A DNA stretch of 64,000 bases from RCIO01 sp965232405. GTDB lineage: Bacteria > Pseudomonadota > Alphaproteobacteria > Rhizobiales > Rhizobiaceae. The translations under genes and the position numbers were made by a program. The DNA lies in NCBI GenBank assembly GCA_965232405.1, contig OZ246966.1, forward strand, positions 186,001 through 250,000. Direction: 5' to 3'. The stretch's first letter is position 1; every line of letters begins with the position of its first letter. The notes under the pieces were generated by a model. The model ran no database searches. It was not told the DNA's origin and saw only the letters and a list, made by a program, of their open reading frames with translations. Shown here piece after piece: positions 32,760-41,790 of this stretch.

Positions 32760-33336
32760 GCGCGAATCCCCTATCGGCGCAGCTTACAAACCCGGCCGCC
32801 ACGGAACGGCGGAAAAACCGGGGGTGACTATCAGCGAAACCCGTCCGGGCTCGATCGTCGAGGTCGTTGCCTGGCCAGGCGAGGAAAAGTCCGCACTGGC
32901 TGCGATCAGGAAAGCCACGGGTCTGACCATTCCAAACCCGCCCGGAGGCGGCGTGTCGAAGGCAGACAAGTCAGGCTTCGGCTTCGCGCCACGGCGCTGG
33001 CTCATTGTCGACCAGACAGAAGGTCTGGGAAGCACCTTGCGCCGCGAAATCGGCGCTGAAACCGGGACTGTCACCGACCTGAGCCACGGCCGCACGGCAA
33101 TCCGCATAACGGGAGAGCGCGCGGAGTGGGTTCTGTCCAAGTTCTTCGCGGTTGATTTCGCAGCCGCTTCATTCCCCGCCGGTCACGGCCTTTCGACGGC
33201 ACACCACGACATCTTCGCCCAGATCCAGCGCACCGGCAAAAGCCAGTTCGACATCTATGTTTTCCGGTCGTTTGCGCGCGCCTTCTGGGCTGCGCTTTGC
33301 CACGCCTCCGAAGAGGTCGGCTACGAGATCAGCTGA
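32752..33336 (+). CDS. soxG: Sarcosine oxidase subunit gamma
   Basis: A 194-residue small subunit that completes soxBDAG. Recognisable stretches are FAPRRWLIVDQTEGL, VTDLSHGRTAIRITG and FDIYVFRSFARAFWAAL, all typical of SoxG. It stabilises the complex near the folate domain of SoxA. The ATG at 32752 overlaps the soxA stop. Its own stop overlaps the 3' end of the membrane protein gene on the other strand by eight bases. Confidence 0.93.
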   Translation: MAERESPIGAAYKPGRHGTAEKPGVTISETRPGSIVEVVAWPGEEKSALAAIRKATGLTIPNPPGGGVSKADKSGFGFAPRRWLIVDQTEGLGSTLRREIGAETGTVTDLSHGRTAIRITGERAEWVLSKFFAVDFAAASFPAGHGLSTAHHDIFAQIQRTGKSQFDIYVFRSFARAFWAALCHASEEVGYEIS

Positions 33337-33790
33337 CGGAGGCCGGCCTCCAGACCAGAGCCGACACGGTCGCGCAGATCAGCGCGAACAAGGTGATGAC
33401 CGCGTTGATGCCGTGTCCATGCTCCCACTGCGCGCGGATCGGCTCCCAATTGTCAGGCAGCATCGTCCATTGCTCTGTGATTGTGTTCATGGGCGCAACG
33501 CGCAGAAAGAACACGACGAGCACCGAAACCATCAGGACGAAGGCTGCGCCCGCCAGGATCATGGGCAGGGGTTGCGCACGGCTCAGAATGGTCAGACCCA
33601 AACTCGCGGCCATGGCCCCGAACAGGACATATGCCGACATCGACCAGCCCGCATAGATCTGCTGGGTCGCGAAATAGGCGTCGCGGTCCATGACTATCTT
33701 GCCGGGATATTCAATCAGATGGGCTGCCTGCGGGACCATATAGGTCGCGATCAGAATGATGGAGAAGAATTGCAGTGTGCGAACAAGCAT
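33329..33790 (-). CDS. Four-helix membrane protein, DUF1772-like
   Basis: The 153-residue protein has four predicted membrane segments and a conserved-looking loop (PDNWEPIRAQWEHGHGINAV) before the last, which resembles DUF1772 (anthrone-oxygenase-like) proteins. No catalytic claim can be made. It is tail to tail with soxG and head towards the nitroreductase gene 81 bases away on the same strand. Confidence 0.7.
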   Translation of the reverse strand: MLVRTLQFFSIILIATYMVPQAAHLIEYPGKIVMDRDAYFATQQIYAGWSMSAYVLFGAMAASLGLTILSRAQPLPMILAGAAFVLMVSVLVVFFLRVAPMNTITEQWTMLPDNWEPIRAQWEHGHGINAVITLFALICATVSALVWRPASVS

Positions 33791-33871
33791 CGTTTCGCCT
33801 CGATTGGGACTGCCCCCATCGCGAAACTAGTAACTGAATTTGGCATTCCATGAGCCACAACCGGCTCGGCG

Positions 33872-34582
33872 CTATTCCAGAAACGTCACCCAGTCTTCCA
33901 GCGGTGCGCGCTCGGTCCGGAAGCTGTTCTCCGGCTTGGACGTGTCTTCGTAGCCCAGCGCCATGCCGCAGGTGATGATCTCCTCGTCGTCGATGTCGAG
34001 AACCGGTCTGATCTGTTGGTGATACGGCGCAAATGCCGCCTGCGGGCAGGTGTGCAGCCCCTGAGAGCGGGCCGCGATCATCAGCGTTTGCAGGAACATG
34101 CCGTGATCGATCCAGGACCCCTTGTTGAGCCGGCGGTCGATGGTGAAGATCATGCCCACCGGCGCATCGAAAAACACGAAGTTGCGGTCGTGCTGGGCTC
34201 GCATGCGCTCCACCTCGCGGCGCTGGATGCCCAGCGCGTCATATAGAGCGAACCCGACTGCCCGTCGCCGCCCCAGATAGGGCTCGAAAAACTTGTCGGG
34301 ATAATATTTGTACTCGTCCCACTCGATCTTCTCGGCCCTGATGCCGGAATTGAGGATCGCATCGGTGATGGCGTCCTTCACCGCGCCACGCGTAACGTAG
34401 ACTTTCCAGGGTTGCATGTTGGTGCCCGACGGCGCGCGCGCCGCCAGCCGCAGCAAATGCTTGATTGTATCGTCATCGACCGGATCGGGAAGAAATGCGC
34501 GCACCGACCGGCGGGTCTCGATCGCTTCATCCACCGTTTCCGCAATATCGGGTGAGTGAAGGTCTTCATCCCGTGCGAGCAT
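33872..34582 (-). CDS. Nitroreductase family FMN oxidoreductase
   Basis: A 236-residue flavoprotein with the nitroreductase start RRSVRAFLPDPVDDDTIKHLLRLAARAPSGTNMQPWKVYV (broken here into the R-R-S-V-R-x-F and APSGTNMQPW motifs that bind FMN). It probably reduces nitro compounds or quinones with NAD(P)H. The start at 34582 follows AAGGA; 15 further residues are possible upstream. It diverges from an XRE-cupin regulator 152 bases away, its likely controller. Confidence 0.92.
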   Translation of the reverse strand: MLARDEDLHSPDIAETVDEAIETRRSVRAFLPDPVDDDTIKHLLRLAARAPSGTNMQPWKVYVTRGAVKDAITDAILNSGIRAEKIEWDEYKYYPDKFFEPYLGRRRAVGFALYDALGIQRREVERMRAQHDRNFVFFDAPVGMIFTIDRRLNKGSWIDHGMFLQTLMIAARSQGLHTCPQAAFAPYHQQIRPVLDIDDEEIITCGMALGYEDTSKPENSFRTERAPLEDWVTFLE

Positions 34583-34674
34583 ATGTCGTCCTTCCCTGCC
34601 CTTCCCGACGCGAACCGATGCGCTCAATTGCCGCCATCACCAGTTCGGGGCAAAATGTCCGCTCGACAGTACTA

Positions 34675-34697
34675 TGAAAATGATGTCTATTTTTTCA
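34675..34697. promoter_or_regulatory. Candidate operator between nitroreductase and XRE-cupin genes
   Basis: TGAAAAT (34675-34681) and ATTTTTTCA (34689-34697) are near-complementary arms in an AT-rich patch of the 152-base divergent region, 37 bases before the regulator start. It is a plausible autoregulatory site for the XRE protein. Confidence 0.35.
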
Positions 34698-34734
34698 CGG
34701 CATAATCGTCAATGAAACATGCGGAGCATTTTTC

Positions 34735-35343
34735 ATGACCAACTCGGCCAGCCAGGTCAAGGAAAGCACCCTCACCGCCGCACTGGAGCGCATCGACCGC
34801 CGCATTGCGCGCGATCTGCGTGCCTTGCGCCGCGCCCGCAGCCTGACACTGGCGCAAATATCGGAAAGCGTCGGCCGCTCTGTCGGCTGGCTCAGCCAGG
34901 TCGAACGCGGCATTTCCATGCCAACCCTGACCGATCTCAGTCGCCTCGCCGACACCTTCGGCGTGCCGATGAGCCTATTCTTCAGCCGCGAACAACCGGC
35001 CGAACCCGAAATGGAAGTTGTCGTACGGTCGCACGCAAGGCGCGATCTTGGCAGGACCGAGCCCGGCCTTCACGAGGAACTGCTGTCGCCGGCACTTGGC
35101 GGCGCCTTCGAGATGCGCCGCCGCGCATTCGCGCCGGGAACGACATCAAGCGAACATGCCGGGCGCGAAACGGAAGAAGCGGGTTACGTGCTTGCCGGCA
35201 TGATCGATCTTGAAGTGGACGGTGCCTGGCACACGCTCCAGGCGGGTGACAGCTTCCGCTTCAAGGGCAAGACCATGCGCTGGCGCAATGATGGCCCCGA
35301 CGAGGCGGTCGTCATCTGGGTGATGTCGCCGCCCGTCTACTAG
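34735..35343 (+). CDS. XRE-family regulator with cupin domain
   Basis: The 202-residue protein has an HTH_3 domain (about 28-82; RRARSLTLAQISESVGRSVGWLSQVERG is the recognition region) and a C-terminal cupin (about 128-198). The family, related to PuuR, typically senses small amines or acids and represses or activates a neighbouring catabolic gene. The ATG at 34735 follows GGAG. Ligand unknown; polyamines or amine-derived acids are possible. Confidence 0.92.
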   Translation: MTNSASQVKESTLTAALERIDRRIARDLRALRRARSLTLAQISESVGRSVGWLSQVERGISMPTLTDLSRLADTFGVPMSLFFSREQPAEPEMEVVVRSHARRDLGRTEPGLHEELLSPALGGAFEMRRRAFAPGTTSSEHAGRETEEAGYVLAGMIDLEVDGAWHTLQAGDSFRFKGKTMRWRNDGPDEAVVIWVMSPPVY

Positions 35344-35357
35344 GGCCTGCGGCTACC

Positions 35358-35663
35358 TCAGTCCTCGAACGGCCTGATCGGCTCCTTGCAGTGATAGACT
35401 GGGCACTGTGGTGTGTCCCGGGTCGCAATATAGGTGATATGCGGCACTTCCGGGTAATAGCAGTAGCCGTCAATGGCAACGAAACGAGCGTAGGTATATT
35501 GCCCCGTTGTGAGCACGACAGCGCCTTGCTCGTCGATCAGTGCCTGCGTTTGGTGGCAACTCATCTTGCGTGCATCGGGCCGTGCATGGGACGCGGTGGT
35601 CATCGCCACCGCGGCGAACATTGCTATGCCGACGGTCATGGGTGTGCGCATCAGGGAATTCAT
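35358..35663 (-). CDS. Small secreted protein, 101 aa, unknown
   Basis: A signal peptide (MNSLMRTPMTVGIAMFAAVAMTTASHA) occupies about residues 1-27, given here as its main features: short start, hydrophobic core, AxA-type end SHA. The mature part has four cysteines (MSCHQ, GYCYYPE, TPQCPVYHC) consistent with two disulfides. I took the ATG at 35663, preceded by GAGAGGAGGG; the frame is open further up to 35726. It converges with the XRE-cupin gene 14 bases away. Family not named. Confidence 0.75.
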   Translation of the reverse strand: MNSLMRTPMTVGIAMFAAVAMTTASHARPDARKMSCHQTQALIDEQGAVVLTTGQYTYARFVAIDGYCYYPEVPHITYIATRDTPQCPVYHCKEPIRPFED

Positions 35664-35736
35664 GGGCAGTGCCCTCCTCTCACATCCCTTCAACGGCAAA
35701 CATAGTCGGAGCGGCAAAGAGGTCAATGAATTAGGA

Positions 35737-35767
35737 CCCTGCCCGGCGCCTCGTACACCGGGCAGGG
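35737..35767. repeat. Perfect inverted repeat upstream of selO
   Basis: CCCTGCCCGG (35737-35746) and CCGGGCAGGG (35758-35767) are exact ten-base complements around an eleven-base loop. No T-run follows on either strand. It lies in the 291-base gap (35664-35954) between divergent genes, where nothing else is evident. Confidence 0.6.
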
Positions 35768-35954
35768 GTGGAAGTCGCGAGCCGCGCTGGGGATGCAGCC
35801 CGCCTAACCGCGGTTGGGAACTTCTTCCACTATTGGATGTTCGCCCGATTCGGTCGAAGGCAAAATTGCGCGATCACGGAACATGACCCCGAAGGGCTAA
35901 TTTGCTTGGGCGGCCGGTCTCTGCCAAAGAGCGGGGACACGCGGGAGCCGCATC

Positions 35955-37385
35955 ATGCCGACGGCGAAAACCTTCAAACCATCAAGGCGCCACGAGGAAC
36001 TTGGCGCAGCGTTCTTCGATTCCGTGGCCCCGGCGGATTTTCCGAAGCATATCCTGCGCTACCGCAATCAGCGCTGGGCCGGGCGCGTCGGTTTGGACAG
36101 CCTGACGGACGATGAATGGAAAGCCCATTTCGGCCGCTTTGAGCCGCTGCCGGGCAGTTTCGAACAGCCCTTGGCGCTTCGCTATCACGGCCACCAGTTC
36201 CAGACCTACAACCCGCAGCTTGGCGACGGCCGTGGTTTCCTGTTCGGACAGTGCCACGACCTCCATGATGGCCGGCTGCTCGATTTCGGCACCAAGGGCA
36301 GCGGCCAGACCCCCTGGTCGCGGCAGGGCGACGGCCGGCTGACGCTCAAGGGCGGCGTGCGCGAAATCCTTGCCACCGAGATGCTGGAAGGGCTCGGCGT
36401 CAGCACGTCGAAATCGTTCAGCCTGATCGAGACCGGCGAGGAATTGTGGCGCGGCGACGAACCCTCGCCGACCCGCTCATCGGTTCTGGTGCGGCTCAGC
36501 CACTCGCACATTCGTATCGGCAGTTTTCAGCGCCTGCTCTATCTCGATGAGCATGACAACATCCGCAAGCTCATGGACTACGCGGTCGAGACCTATTTGC
36601 CGGAGGCGCGGCGGGAAACGGATCACCAACGCGCCATCGCCTTTCTGGAAGCTGCCGGCAAACGCGTCGCCGCAACGGGAGCACGCTGGATGATGGCGGG
36701 TTTCGTGCATGGCGTGCTGAACACCGACAACATCAACATCACCGGCGAGAGTTTCGACTACGGCCCCTGGCGGTTCGCTCCGGTTCTCGATCCGGCCTTC
36801 ACTGCCGCCTATTTCGACGATACCAGGCTCTACGCCTTCGGCCGCCAGCCCGACATCCTGCTCTGGAACATGACACGCCTCGCCGAATGCCTGCTGCCAC
36901 TTGCCGAACAGGCGAAGCTGGAAAAGGTGCTTCAGGACTTCGGCCCGGTTTTCCGCGCAGCATTCAACAACGCGCTGCTCGACCGGCTTGGCCTTGCATC
37001 AGCCGGCGCGGAGTTCGATCAGCAGCTAGCCACTGCAACCTGGCAGTTCCTTGCCGATAGCCGGATGCCATTCGAGCGGTTCTTCTTCGACTTGCGAGGC
37101 GGTATGGCGCATCCCGAACGCATCGAGCGCAGCCCGGAGGCTGATACCTACCGCTCCGAGTCATTCGGGCCCGTGCGCACATTGCTGGAACGGTTCGAAC
37201 CGCGCTCCCCGGATGTCACAGGGTACGCCTACTTTGCCCGCAGTGAGCCCTGCACCATGCTGATAGACGAGGTTGAGGCGATCTGGGCGCCAATCGCCGG
37301 GAACGACGACTGGACATTGTTCGAAACGAAGCTCGCCGCGATTGCCGAGATGCGCCAAGCTTACCTGCAAGATGATTTTCGCTAG
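35955..37385 (+). CDS. selO: Protein adenylyltransferase SelO (YdiU family)
   Basis: A 476-residue pseudokinase-fold enzyme that transfers AMP to protein Ser/Thr/Tyr side chains and is linked to redox stress in characterised members. Family marks are present: RYHGHQFQTYNPQLGDGRGFLFGQ shortened to its HGHQF and LGDGRG elements, the QGDGRLTLKGGVREILATEM loop, HGVLNTDN and FDYGPW. GGGAG precedes the ATG at 35955. Length fits the shorter bacterial subgroup. Its stop codon lies inside the large palindrome shared with the convergent dnaE. Confidence 0.93.
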   Translation: MPTAKTFKPSRRHEELGAAFFDSVAPADFPKHILRYRNQRWAGRVGLDSLTDDEWKAHFGRFEPLPGSFEQPLALRYHGHQFQTYNPQLGDGRGFLFGQCHDLHDGRLLDFGTKGSGQTPWSRQGDGRLTLKGGVREILATEMLEGLGVSTSKSFSLIETGEELWRGDEPSPTRSSVLVRLSHSHIRIGSFQRLLYLDEHDNIRKLMDYAVETYLPEARRETDHQRAIAFLEAAGKRVAATGARWMMAGFVHGVLNTDNINITGESFDYGPWRFAPVLDPAFTAAYFDDTRLYAFGRQPDILLWNMTRLAECLLPLAEQAKLEKVLQDFGPVFRAAFNNALLDRLGLASAGAEFDQQLATATWQFLADSRMPFERFFFDLRGGMAHPERIERSPEADTYRSESFGPVRTLLERFEPRSPDVTGYAYFARSEPCTMLIDEVEAIWAPIAGNDDWTLFETKLAAIAEMRQAYLQDDFR

Positions 37386-37523
37386 GACCGCCGAGGTTCT
37401 CGACGGGGCGTGTCGAAAATAGCGGGCTTCGAGAACCGGAACGGAGTGTACATTCAGGTACGTGAGTACCGGAAGCGCAGACGACCGCTATTTTCGACTC
37501 GCCCCGAACATCGGCGGCCCTAG
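37382..37523. repeat. Large nested palindrome between selO and dnaE
   Basis: Two layers of complementary arms enclose a smaller stem. The outer arms (37382-37394 with 37511-37523, 13 bases, one mismatch) include the stop codons of both convergent genes. The middle arms (37404-37425 with 37485-37506, 22 bases, one mismatch) follow after short spacers. Inside, GGTAC and GTACC (37457-37470) form a four-base-loop hairpin. It could end transcription from both sides. The shape and length recall rhizobial intergenic mosaic elements (RIME-like), but I cannot check for other genome copies. Confidence 0.75.
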
Positions 37524-40500
37524 ACCAGTTCCACGTCCACCACGCCCTTCACCGCCTTGAGGGCCGACGCGATGCGCGGTTCCACGCGGTAGCGATCGGG
37601 CAGTTCGACCTCGATCTCGCCGCTGTTGTCGGGCCGGATCACGACAAGGCTCACCTGTCCCTCGCCCCTTTGGCCAAGCTGGCGCACCAGCGCGCCAACC
37701 GGTTCGGGATCGCGCAGGAAAATGCGCATGGTGCGCTGTATCTGGCTTGCCTCATCCTCGAGCGACTGCATTGTCTGCACGCGCAGATTGACGCCTTCCG
37801 GCCTGTCCTCGGCGGCCACGGTGATCACCACTGAACGGCCGGCCTCGATCAGATCGCGATATTGCGCCAGCGTCTCGGAGAACATCACGGCTTCATACTG
37901 GCCCGAAGCGTCCGACAGTTGCATCACGCACATCTTGTTGCCGGTGCGCGTGCGCCGCTCCTGCTTGGACGAGATCGTGCCGGCAAGCCGCCCGGCCGTC
38001 GCCCCGCGTTTCACCGCAATCTGGAACTCGCCCCAGTTCTGGACCCTCAGCTTTTCCAGCACGGGCTTGTATTCGTCGAGCGGGTGCGCCGAGAGATAAA
38101 AACCGACTGTCTGGAATTCGCGATGCAGGCGCTCAGCCTGCAGCCAGGGTTCCGCGGCGGGCAGATGCAGCACATCCTTCATGCCGCCATCCGCCTGGCC
38201 GAATATGTCGCCCTGCCCCATCTCGGCATCGTCGCGCGCCCGCGCGGACAGCCCCATCATGCGTTCGATACCGGCCATCATCGCCTCGCGGTCATGGCCG
38301 AAACAGTCGAGCGCGCCAGCCGCAATCAGGCTCTCGAACACGCGCTTGCCGACAATGCGCGGGTCAATGCGCGAGCAGAAATCCTCCAGGCTCTCGAACG
38401 GCTTCTCGTTGCGCACCGCAACGATGTGGTCGACGGCCGCATCGCCCACGCCCTTGATCGCCGCCAGCGAATAGAAGATGCGGTTTTCGCCGACCTCGAA
38501 ATCGCGATAGCCGGTTTCCACCGAAGGCGCGACCACCTCGATGCCCAGCCGCTGCGCGTCCTGACGGAACTCGGCCAGTTTGTCGCTGTTCGACATGTCG
38601 TAGTTCATCGACGCGGCGATGAACTCCACCGGGTAATGCGCCTTCATGTAGGCGGTCTGGTAGGACACGATGGCGTAGGCCGCAGCGTGCGACTTGTTGA
38701 AGCCGTAGTCGGCGAACTTCGCCAGCAGGTCGAAGATGAAATCCGCCTGCTGCTTCGACAGGCCGCGTTCGGTTGCGCCTTCCACGAAACGCGTGCGCTG
38801 CTTGTCCATCTCGGCGCGGATCTTCTTGCCCATCGCGCGCCGCAGCAGGTCTGCTTCGCCGAGCGAGTAGCCGGCGAGCTCCTGCGCGATCTGCATCACC
38901 TGTTCCTGGTAAACGATGACGCCCTGGGTCTCGGCCACCAGATGGTCGATCTTGGGATGGATCGAAGCCATCTCCTCTTCGCCGTTCTTGCGCGCATTGT
39001 AGGTGGGAATGTTTTCCATCGGACCCGGCCGATAGAGCGCCACCAGCGCAATAATGTCTTCGATCCGGTCCGGCTTCATGCCGATCAGCGCCTTGCGCAT
39101 GCCGGCACTTTCAACCTGGAACACGCCGACCACCTCGCCGCGCGAAAGCATCGCGTAGGTTTCGGGGTCGTCATACGGGATCTTGGTGAGGTCGATCTCC
39201 ACGCCGCGCTGCGCAACCAGCTTTACCGCGCGTTCCAGCACCGTCAGCGTTTTCAGACCGAGAAAGTCGAACTTCACCAGCCCGGCATCCTCGACCTTCT
39301 TCATGTTGAACTGTGTGACAGGCATGTCGGAGCGCGGATCGCGATACATCGGCACCAGTTCCGACAATGGACGGTCGCCGATCACGATACCCGCCGCATG
39401 GGTCGAGGCGTGCCTGTAGAGCCCTTCGAGCTTCTGCGCGATGTCGAGCAGCGTCTGCACTGCCGGCTCGCGCTCCACCTCCTCGGCAAAACGCGGCTCG
39501 TTGGCGATGGCGTCCTTCAGCTTGACCGGATTTGCCGGATTGGCCGGCACCAGCTTCGACAGCCGGTCAACCTGGCTGTATGGCATCTGTAGCACGCGAC
39601 CGACATCGCGCAGCACCGCGCGTGCCTGGAGCGTACCGAAGGTGATGATCTGGGCAACCTGCTCGCGCCCGTATTTCTCCTGCACGTAGCGGATCACCTC
39701 CTCGCGTCGCTCCTGGCAGAAGTCGATATCGAAGTCGGGCATCGACACACGGTCGGGATTGAGGAAGCGCTCGAACAACAAAGAGAACCGAAGCGGATCG
39801 ACATCGGTGATGGTGAGCGCATAGGCCACCAGCGAACCCGCGCCCGAACCGCGCCCTGGCCCGACCGGGATGTCGCGCGCCTTGGCCCATTTGATGAAGT
39901 CCGCGACGATCAGGAAGTAGCCCGGATATTTCATCCGCTCGATGACGCCGAGTTCAAATTCCAGCCGCTCGCGGTATTGGTCCTCGGTAAAGCCGGAGGC
40001 GAGTCCCTGGCTGGCAAAGCGAAGCTCCAGCCCTTCGCGCGCCTGCCGCTTCAGTTCGTCGGACTCCGCCTGAAGCGCGGTTTCGGCGTCTGCGCCATCA
40101 TCGGCCGTGAACCGCGGTAGAATCGGATCGCGGTTCTCGGGGTAGTAGGAGCAGCGCCGCGCAATCTCGACCGTGTTGTCGATTGCCTCCGGCAGGTCGG
40201 CGAACAGCATCGCCATTTCGCGCGGGCTCTTTAGGTAGTTGTCGGGCGTGACGCGCCGGCGCTTGTCCTCCGCAATCACAGAGCCGCTGGCAATCGCCAG
40301 CAGCGCGTCATGCGCTTCGTAATCTGCGGCTGTCGGGAAGAATGCCTCGTTGGTGGCGACCAGCGGCAGTTCATGCCGATAGGCAAGCTCGACCGTCGCC
40401 GCCTCGATGCGCCGGTCATACCCCTGCACACGCTCCAGCTCGACATAAAGCCGATCCCCGAATGTCCGCTTGAGCGTGAGCAGCCGCTCTTCCGCAAGGG

Positions 40501-41041
40501 CCGGATGATCGGACGCAATTGCCGAGCCGAGCGGACCGCGCGGACCGCCCGTCATGCAAATCAGCCCTTGGGCATGCTCGGCCAGCCATTCCGCCTGCGC
40601 AAAGACGCCGGCTTCCGGCGGATTGTCGAGATAGGCACGGCTGACAAGGCGGACCAGATTTGCATATCCGGTTTCCGTTGCCGCAATCAGGACCAGAGGC
40701 CCCGTTCCACTGTCAGCGTTTCGACGGCTGGACGAACCCTCTTCTGCGGCTGCCTCGAACCGGACGTCCATTTGACAGCCGATGATTGGCTGCACGCCGG
40801 CGCCGGTTGCCTTCTGCGCGAATTCGAGCGCGCCAAACAAATTGTTAGTGTCGGTGACGGCGATCGCCGGCGACTGGGTGTCCACCGCATGACCGACGAT
40901 CTTGGGAAACGGCAACGCGCCTTCAAGCAGCGAATATGCCGAATGAACACGCAGATGCACGAAGCCCCGTGCCGCGCCGCCCGCCGGCTTGTCGCCGCCA
41001 GCCTTCGCCGCTTCCCTGATCGGGTCCGGTTTGCCTGCCAC
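37520..41041 (-). CDS. dnaE: DNA polymerase III subunit alpha
   Basis: The replicative polymerase catalytic subunit, 1173 residues. The N-terminal PHP domain starts GFVHLRVHSAYSLLEGALPFPKI. The palm carries PDFDIDFCQERREEVI with catalytic aspartates, followed by the tandem HhH, OB-fold (near KQERRTRTGNKMCVMQLSD) and C-terminal regions. I chose the GTG at 41041 because GAGGAAGCA precedes it; a TTG at 41077 would add 12 residues with no such site. It follows the HAD phosphatase gene (72-base gap). Length is right for the alphaproteobacterial dnaE1 type. Confidence 0.97.
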   Translation of the reverse strand: MAGKPDPIREAAKAGGDKPAGGAARGFVHLRVHSAYSLLEGALPFPKIVGHAVDTQSPAIAVTDTNNLFGALEFAQKATGAGVQPIIGCQMDVRFEAAAEEGSSSRRNADSGTGPLVLIAATETGYANLVRLVSRAYLDNPPEAGVFAQAEWLAEHAQGLICMTGGPRGPLGSAIASDHPALAEERLLTLKRTFGDRLYVELERVQGYDRRIEAATVELAYRHELPLVATNEAFFPTAADYEAHDALLAIASGSVIAEDKRRRVTPDNYLKSPREMAMLFADLPEAIDNTVEIARRCSYYPENRDPILPRFTADDGADAETALQAESDELKRQAREGLELRFASQGLASGFTEDQYRERLEFELGVIERMKYPGYFLIVADFIKWAKARDIPVGPGRGSGAGSLVAYALTITDVDPLRFSLLFERFLNPDRVSMPDFDIDFCQERREEVIRYVQEKYGREQVAQIITFGTLQARAVLRDVGRVLQMPYSQVDRLSKLVPANPANPVKLKDAIANEPRFAEEVEREPAVQTLLDIAQKLEGLYRHASTHAAGIVIGDRPLSELVPMYRDPRSDMPVTQFNMKKVEDAGLVKFDFLGLKTLTVLERAVKLVAQRGVEIDLTKIPYDDPETYAMLSRGEVVGVFQVESAGMRKALIGMKPDRIEDIIALVALYRPGPMENIPTYNARKNGEEEMASIHPKIDHLVAETQGVIVYQEQVMQIAQELAGYSLGEADLLRRAMGKKIRAEMDKQRTRFVEGATERGLSKQQADFIFDLLAKFADYGFNKSHAAAYAIVSYQTAYMKAHYPVEFIAASMNYDMSNSDKLAEFRQDAQRLGIEVVAPSVETGYRDFEVGENRIFYSLAAIKGVGDAAVDHIVAVRNEKPFESLEDFCSRIDPRIVGKRVFESLIAAGALDCFGHDREAMMAGIERMMGLSARARDDAEMGQGDIFGQADGGMKDVLHLPAAEPWLQAERLHREFQTVGFYLSAHPLDEYKPVLEKLRVQNWGEFQIAVKRGATAGRLAGTISSKQERRTRTGNKMCVMQLSDASGQYEAVMFSETLAQYRDLIEAGRSVVITVAAEDRPEGVNLRVQTMQSLEDEASQIQRTMRIFLRDPEPVGALVRQLGQRGEGQVSLVVIRPDNSGEIEVELPDRYRVEPRIASALKAVKGVVDVELV

Positions 41042-41113
41042 TGCTTCCTCGTTGCCGCGCCGTTGGAATCGGGTCAATTCTCGGGCACGGAAGGACGCGG
41101 GTAAAGGCGGGAG

Positions 41114-41788
41114 TCAGCTCATAGGCAGCTTTTTGCGCACGATCTCGCCAAGGTCGGCGGGAGTGTCGGCTATTGCGTCGGCGCCAGCATCGCTCAGTTC
41201 CTTCCGGTCACCGTAACCCCACAAGACGCCGATGCCGTCAACACCGTTTTTCTTCGCGCCAACGATGTCATGCATGCGGTCGCCGATCATGAGCGTTCGG
41301 CCGGCATCGACGTGCCGGAGCTTCAGCACGAGCCCGACCAGATCGCCCTTGTCCGCATAGCGTCCATCCGGCTCCGATCCGTACACTTGGTCGAAATATC
41401 GCATCAGTCCGAAGTGCTCGACAATGTCGCCGGCATAGCTTTGCAGTTTCGACGTCGCGACGGCGAGCGCGTAGCCGTCGTCCTGCAGTCCGGCGAGCAG
41501 TTCCGGTATCCCGTCAATAAGCTTGTTCTCGAACTTGCCGACGTCGTCGTAGCGCTCGCGATAGAGCGCGACGGCCCTGTTTATCCGCGCATCGTCATCG
41601 GTCGCCAGTAGCTCGCGGAAATTTGCCTGAAGCGGCGGCCCGATGCACCAGCGCAGGCTCTCTGCCTTGGGCGCAATGCGCCCCATGCTTTCCAGCGCAT
41701 GGCGGATCGAAGCGGTGATGCCCTCGAACGGATCAGTCAGCGTCCCGTCCAGATCGAACAGGATCGTTGGCGTGCTGGCAGCGGTCAT
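41114..41788 (-). CDS. HAD-family phosphatase (phosphoglycolate phosphatase-like)
   Basis: A 224-residue HAD hydrolase with motif I at ILFDLDGTLTD (nucleophile Asp12, acid Asp14), motif II at AVATSK, and motif IV at MIGDRMHDIVGA. The cap domain resembles Gph/PPase-like members that dephosphorylate phosphoglycolate or similar small phosphates. The ATG at 41788 is two bases past the carboxylase stop, so translation is coupled. The open frame further upstream is shadow of the carboxylase gene. Confidence 0.92.
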   Translation of the reverse strand: MTAASTPTILFDLDGTLTDPFEGITASIRHALESMGRIAPKAESLRWCIGPPLQANFRELLATDDDARINRAVALYRERYDDVGKFENKLIDGIPELLAGLQDDGYALAVATSKLQSYAGDIVEHFGLMRYFDQVYGSEPDGRYADKGDLVGLVLKLRHVDAGRTLMIGDRMHDIVGAKKNGVDGIGVLWGYGDRKELSDAGADAIADTPADLGEIVRKKLPMS

Positions 41789-41790
41789 GC

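Noticed and set aside
37862..39592. 576-aa open frame antisense to dnaE
   Set aside because: Shadow of a conserved polymerase gene with His/Arg-rich composition.
41042..41077. TTG start for dnaE
   Set aside because: The GTG at 41041 has a much better ribosome site; the extra 12 residues are not family-like.
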